Shown here in pieces: positions 59,751 through 64,000 of a stretch of 64,000 nucleotides of DNA. The notes below the pieces were generated by a model, which saw only the letters and a program-made list of their open reading frames with translations, was not told the origin of the DNA and did not search any database. Positions within the stretch are counted from its first letter, which is position 1. Each line of letters begins with the position of its first letter. Location of the stretch: NCBI GenBank assembly GCA_020740775.1, contig JAHEWK010000001.1, positions 2,232,001-2,296,000 on the forward strand, in the 5' to 3' direction. Origin of the DNA: Ilyonectria destructans. Taxonomy: Eukaryota; Ascomycota; Sordariomycetes; Hypocreales; Nectriaceae. The position numbers and the translations under genes are program-made.

Positions 59751-61321
59751 TTTGTGCTGTTGTAGGAGGATGTTTTGTGAGGGATGTTTGGTGTGAGGTC
59801 AGGTAGAGTGAGGTCAGGCAAGGTGAGGCGAGGTGACGTGCGTTGACGTGTGGATAGTATGCGCCTCACTGAAATGTCAAAGCTGCAGGAACGAATCACA
59901 CAGTTTCTTGCTCTCAAGCTCAACGGACTGGAAAAAGGACACAGAACAACAGGCAGGAATGGGAAATGTCTAAACAACACAACACGAACTGCACGAGCTA
60001 GATATATGAACATCTCTCACCCCGGTGTCCCAGCCTTGACAATCACAAGCAAAAAGGCGGCAGCCAAGCCAAGGCGAGACGCCAAAGCTCCGAGGTCGAA
60101 CAGCAGAGCCATCGTCACATTCACAGGCCAGCAGGGATTTGCGATGCGCGCTGTGCGAGCGATCCCCACTGGGTGCCATTGCGGGGTGAGGGCGGCCCCT
60201 GGAGATGGGATTTGCTCTGCTGCGACTTGTTCTGGTCTGTATCTTTTTTGGCTGGCCGAGACAGTTCTGCGGAGGACGCGTGCGAATGCGGAAATCGAGG
60301 CCGGCTGGGGCGGGGCTGGCGCTGCCAAGAAAGCGGAGGTTTTGGCACCGGCGACGGCGACGGCGACGCGGGATGAATTCATCGGACATCACATCACTTT
60401 GGTTGGTCCGTATTCCAAAGAAACCAAGAAATTGGAGAATAGCAGTGGCCGGATTAGGTAGGTGGATGGCTGGAAAGAGAAGCGAGCTCGTCTTCCTCGG
60501 GACTGCTGACCAGGACTGTCTATACTTGGATGTACGGCGTAGATGAGCCTACCTAGCATGTGCGAGACTGGTCCCATGCAAGTCATGCCGATATGCAAGC
60601 AACTCTACACCATATCATCAACACGTCAAGATACCTATGTACGGCTTGGCGCGACCGAAATAGAGAGAGACATTCCGCGAAACTCCATCCTGGGGCCCCG
60701 CGATGCGCAATCCCGGCGTCTGACCTCGATCCATGTCGGCCGCTTCCACATGATCGCCTGCTCAGGCAACCACCTCGGCTGAATCGCGAATCTACTGATG
60801 ACCCTCCGCACCATCGCCTTGTCCCCCTGGTCCATAGCCCACCGTTACCATCTGATCTGACGAACGTCTCCTTTAAAACCTTCCATGACCATGCCCAAGG
60901 CAGGTCTGGACCGCATCCTCGGGCCGTACGTACAAACAAGCTAAGCTGTACCTTATTGATATTATTAGTGTAGGTGTAATTGTAAATCTCCCCCAAAATC
61001 TTTCAGCCGCCCCAACCAAACCCCCTTCATCCGTCCCCGGAATCGCTCATGATCTAGTCATACACTATATTGCGTCCCCGGCCCAGTCTCTTCCCCAGAC
61101 ACGGCCGCTCGGCCATGTCACTTCCCGCAGCGTGGCCAGTCATGGCCCGTATCATGTGTCGGAGGCCGTCTCTCGTGCCATGGTCGTGCATCGTCCCTGG
61201 TATTGTCTCCTCCTACTTCAGACCGACTCTCCGCTCGGCCGAGTCCATGCACAAAAGAAAACGACTCCTGTATCCATGCATGCATGTTGTCTCTCCCTGA
61301 ACCCACTCATCCTCAGGTAGC
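59751..61321. other. Gap between lipocalin-like and epimerase-like genes
   Basis: It lies upstream of the lipocalin-like gene and downstream of the epimerase-like gene, both on the minus strand. A GGCGAC/GGCGACGGCGAC run lies near 60345-60368, and GTGAGG(T/C) repeats at 59795-59835 lie just upstream of the lipocalin-like start. Open frames of 60-200 codons on both strands show no domain. No gene could be supported. Confidence 0.45.
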
Positions 61322-62601
61322 TCAAGGCCACCAGTTCATCCTCTTGTAACTCTCAATCACCTCCTCCACCATCTCCTTAGTCAGGGCGGGTTTCGTGTAC
61401 TCGAACCCCAGCAGCTTCTCTAGCCGGCTTCCGTCCATGCTGAGATCTGTGTCCTTGAGAAGCTCCTTCTCCATAAACGGCGTCAAGGGACCGGGTCGCG
61501 TGATGCCGGCGTCGGCGAGAAGGTCCGCCCACGGGCCCAGCAGCTCGTCGTTAACATCGTCCACAACGCTATCCAGATTCAAGCGGGCAAAGGTGCTGAT
61601 GAGCTGGCCTTGGAATCCCGTCTCGATTTTGAAGAGTTCGCCGATTATGACGGCGACAGTACCTTGGCTGGTCATGCCCTTGTCCACCACGTTGAAGACG
61701 GGGTTCTTCCCCATGCTGCCCTCGTCCCATCCAGCCTTGCCAGCGTCGTACCAGGCGGCAGTACCCCACAGGGCGCGTGTAACGTCGTCGATATGCGCCG
61801 TGTTAGTTCGCAGATCCTTGGTCCATAGCCACTTCATCTCTGCCTCGAGGTGCTGATAGGTGCGCGCCATGGTCAAAGCCGTCGCTACCCACTGAGAAGC
61901 GTACGGGCCGTAGACGTGCGGCAGTCGCACAATGACGAGGTTCAGCCTGGGGAGTATCGCGTCAACACAGACTACAACCAACATGACGAATACTGTCTTC
62001 TTTGACTTACCCTTCAATCTTGGCCAGTTCTTCCTCAGCCTGCAGCTTGAAGACTGCGATCCTGCTCCATGGCTTCAACTTGTCCCCTTCCTTGCTCGGT
62101 GAGGAGTCCGACTTGTACACCATGCCCGTGCTTAGTTCGACAAAGGCCTTGACCTTTCGTTTCGCGGCCTCAGTGCCCACGGCAATGGACAGGTTCAGGG
62201 ATCGCAGCTTGTAGACTTCATCTTCCTGCGAGTATCTCGTCTCACCGCCACAGTTGAAAACATAGTCCCACTCCTTTCCGTCGGCGCGATCGAATATTCT
62301 TGCTAATGCTTCTGAGGCGGGGACAGTCGCGTTAGCCGCTGGAGCCTAAACTTGCAAGACAAGCTAAAAAGGGGGGAGGGGGGAGGGACTCACCAGGTCT
62401 GCTGGCATCGGCCTGCATAAATTTGTCCTGAGAACAGGCCTCGGTGAATTCGGGGGCCAGCCAAGCGAGCTGTGGCAGCACCTTATCGACGAGTCGCACC
62501 TCAGAGGCGAGATTGTTCTGGTGGATGTGGAGGGCGAGGAAGCGGCCAATATAGCCTAACCCTCCGATGATTAACACCGAAGGTTTCTCGTTCTCGGCCA
62601 T
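61322..62601 (-). CDS. NAD-dependent epimerase/dehydratase-like (extended SDR)
   Basis: Exons 62601-62394, 62311-62011 and 61946-61322 give 377 residues. The start MAENEKPSVLIIGGLGYIGR carries the GxxGxxG dinucleotide motif, and LVDK after it the acidic residue favouring NAD. FNCGGETRYSQEDEVY, STGMVYKSD and VIVRLPHVYGPYA follow the extended SDR pattern. At the usual YxxxK position the sequence reads RIAVFKLQAEEEL, so the Lys is present but the catalytic Tyr seems replaced. Activity is therefore uncertain; a non-catalytic or altered role is possible. The substrate cannot be predicted. The protein has no signal peptide. Confidence 0.88.
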
Positions 62602-62674
62602 GGTTATTGCGCTTCCGAAAAACGAGTTGCGGTGGTGGAAGAAAGCGCAGGCGACGCGGGGTTAAAGGTGAGGT

Positions 62675-62713
62675 CGTCGGGAGAGATCGCCGGGAGAGGT
62701 CGCCGGGAGAGAT
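62675..62713. repeat. 13-bp promoter repeat, three units
   Basis: CGTCGGGAGAGAT, CGCCGGGAGAGGT and CGCCGGGAGAGAT follow each other directly, 74 nt upstream of the epimerase-like ATG. They could be leader or factor-binding repeats. Confidence 0.75.
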
Positions 62714-63360
62714 CGCGGCAGTGGTGCGGAGCGGCGAACAAGCGGCACGGGACGGGACGGGACGGCGACGCAGGATCGAGATGTGGTTCAATCGAGGTTC
62801 GTGTGAGCTGAGAACCGCAAAGGACGGAGCACCTGCTGTCGAGGGGATGCGTTTAGGAACCGGAGTGTCGGTGTAAATCGCCGAGAGCGAGCCTGACACA
62901 AAGGCGAAGGCGGCTAAGTCGCGGGAAGCGTGGGATGCGTTGCACTTGTCGGTGGTGGGGAACGGTGGAACGGGCTCGATCAAATTAGGCTCTGGGTGGT
63001 ATCAAAGGAAGAAGCAAAGACGGTCTAAGGTAGAGGCACGAGCGGCGCAAGTCAGTAAGGTGAGGTAGGAGGGAAGCAGCCCTGGGCCGGAGTGCACAAA
63101 GGAGTTTTGTGCGTGTGCGAGTGGGCGCGGTGTGCCTGACGTTGCGGCGGCTGCGGCGACGTTGTAGCGGCGGAGGTGTGGAACTGGGAACAAAGGGGCA
63201 GAAGGAGTTCCAGGAACGGGGGGACGACGGGAGGGCGGAAGGCGGAGGGCGGAAGAGGAGGAGGAGAGGGGGACAGTAGGTAATTAATTAACACGGCGGC
63301 GCCAACGCACGACGCGGTCATCAGCCGCCTACCGAGACGAGGATGGTCTGGGTTTGGGAA

Positions 63361-63414
63361 GGGTATGTATGGGTATGTATGGGTTGGTTAAGGGTAAGTA
63401 TGGGTATGAATGGG
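63361..63414 (+). repeat. GGGTATGTAT-type repeat with G-quadruplex potential
   Basis: GGGTATGTAT occurs twice, then GGGTTGGTTA, GGGTAAGTAT, GGGTATGAAT and GGG. G-triplets recur every 10 nt on the plus strand, with loops of about 7 nt. It is not the TTAGGG telomere repeat. Confidence 0.7.
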
Positions 63415-64000
63415 TAGTCTGCAGTAGGTATGGGCCCCGGATGGATATGGGATATGGGGATTGGGGATTGGGATGGGGATTTTAGGAGCAGCACTGCGTA
63501 GTATATTCCTCTGCCGTCAAGGGCCAAGGGGGCACTGTGACGGAGTGGGTTGATGGTGGATATGAGCCAGAAACAGAATCGGGATGGGATGTGCGTAGGA
63601 AATACAACGGTAGCCAGCAAAAAGGAGTGAGGGGTGTGTTAGAGACGATGTAGGGATATGGCGGACAATGTTGAAGAGGCCAGGCCTGGCAGCACAAGAC
63701 ACGGAGCGTACTTACTGCGTAGTACTGCAACAGGCAGGGTATCCCATCGGTTATATATGTCCGCAGATCGATGCCTTTTTTTTTCCCTTTTCCCTCCCGA
63801 CGCCGGCAGACGACAAAACACGATTCCAGAGGTCTGGGAGACTCGAGGGCGTGGATGTCGGGAGTGGATGAGAGTGGATGAGAAGTGGATGACGGTCGAC
63901 AGTGGACACTCCCAAGTAGGTACAGTGCGACGCAGAGGCGAGTTTGTAGTACGTAGTAGAGTGGATGTGGAGGGGTTCGTTCTTTCTTTATTATCATGCG

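Larger units (their letters stand above)
62602..64000. other. Gene-free right end
   Basis: The left part should be the epimerase-like promoter, with a 13-bp repeat at 62675-62713. A G-rich repeat lies at 63361-63414. An open frame on the minus strand (63482-63997) gives 171 codons but has no domain and a Pro/Cys/Ser-rich, chance-like composition. Nothing else was supported; a gene may start beyond the window. Confidence 0.45.

Noticed and set aside
63482..63997. 171-codon open frame on the minus strand
   Set aside because: No recognisable domain and a chance-like composition rich in Pro, Ser and Cys.

Overview
This window is nuclear DNA from a filamentous ascomycete (Pezizomycotina), most likely a Sordariomycete. 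Genes carry short spliceosomal introns (about 48-120 nt, GT/GC...AG), lie on both strands with no operons, and encode eukaryotic and fungal proteins such as an LRR/RA/PP2C adenylate cyclase, a CreB-type deubiquitinase, dynactin p50, Sec10 and homocitrate synthase. A dispersed 5S rRNA relic fits this group. Exon models were built by hand from splice sites and family conservation. In every protein-coding gene except one the exon lengths sum to a multiple of three; the exception is homocitrate synthase.

Layout. 1-9 kb: TRM5 (-), a low-GC stretch with a short-chain dehydrogenase relic, an extremely intron-rich homocitrate synthase (-), then a 5S rRNA relic. 9-21 kb: AlkB-like dioxygenase (+), NUS1 (-), SEC10 (+), DUS4 (-), an RBR E3 ligase (-) and an SDHAF1 assembly factor (+). 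21-31 kb: an 799-residue unrecognised protein (+), a small Cys-rich membrane protein (+), MOCS2A (-), RPS28 (-), dynactin p50 (-), an RTC4-domain protein (+). 31-50 kb: GH13 alpha-glucosidase (-), adenylate cyclase (+), ALG12 (-), YOS1 (+), CreB-like deubiquitinase (-). 50-64 kb: a 5.6 kb gene-poor interval full of short tandem repeats, then mitochondrial phosphate carrier (-), a CBS-domain protein (+), a lipocalin-like protein (-) and an epimerase-like protein (-).

Functional themes. Most genes are housekeeping: tRNA modification (TRM5, DUS4), dolichol/N-glycan synthesis (NUS1, ALG12), secretion (SEC10, YOS1), ubiquitin (RBR, CreB) and mitochondria (SDHAF1, phosphate carrier). An intracellular maltase-type GH13, adenylate cyclase and a CreB-like enzyme lie within about 20 kb and all bear on carbon use; whether this is more than coincidence cannot be told from one genome.

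I see no biosynthetic cluster, no intact transposon, no CRISPR and no clearly novel multi-gene system. The most unusual material is in gene structure: the homocitrate synthase gene with about 18 introns and several exons of 14-33 nt plus one junction that no canonical splicing opens; two GC-AG introns in DUS4 and one in ALG12; an 8-nt exon in YOS1; and a 14-nt exon bearing the catalytic-cysteine box of the CreB homologue.
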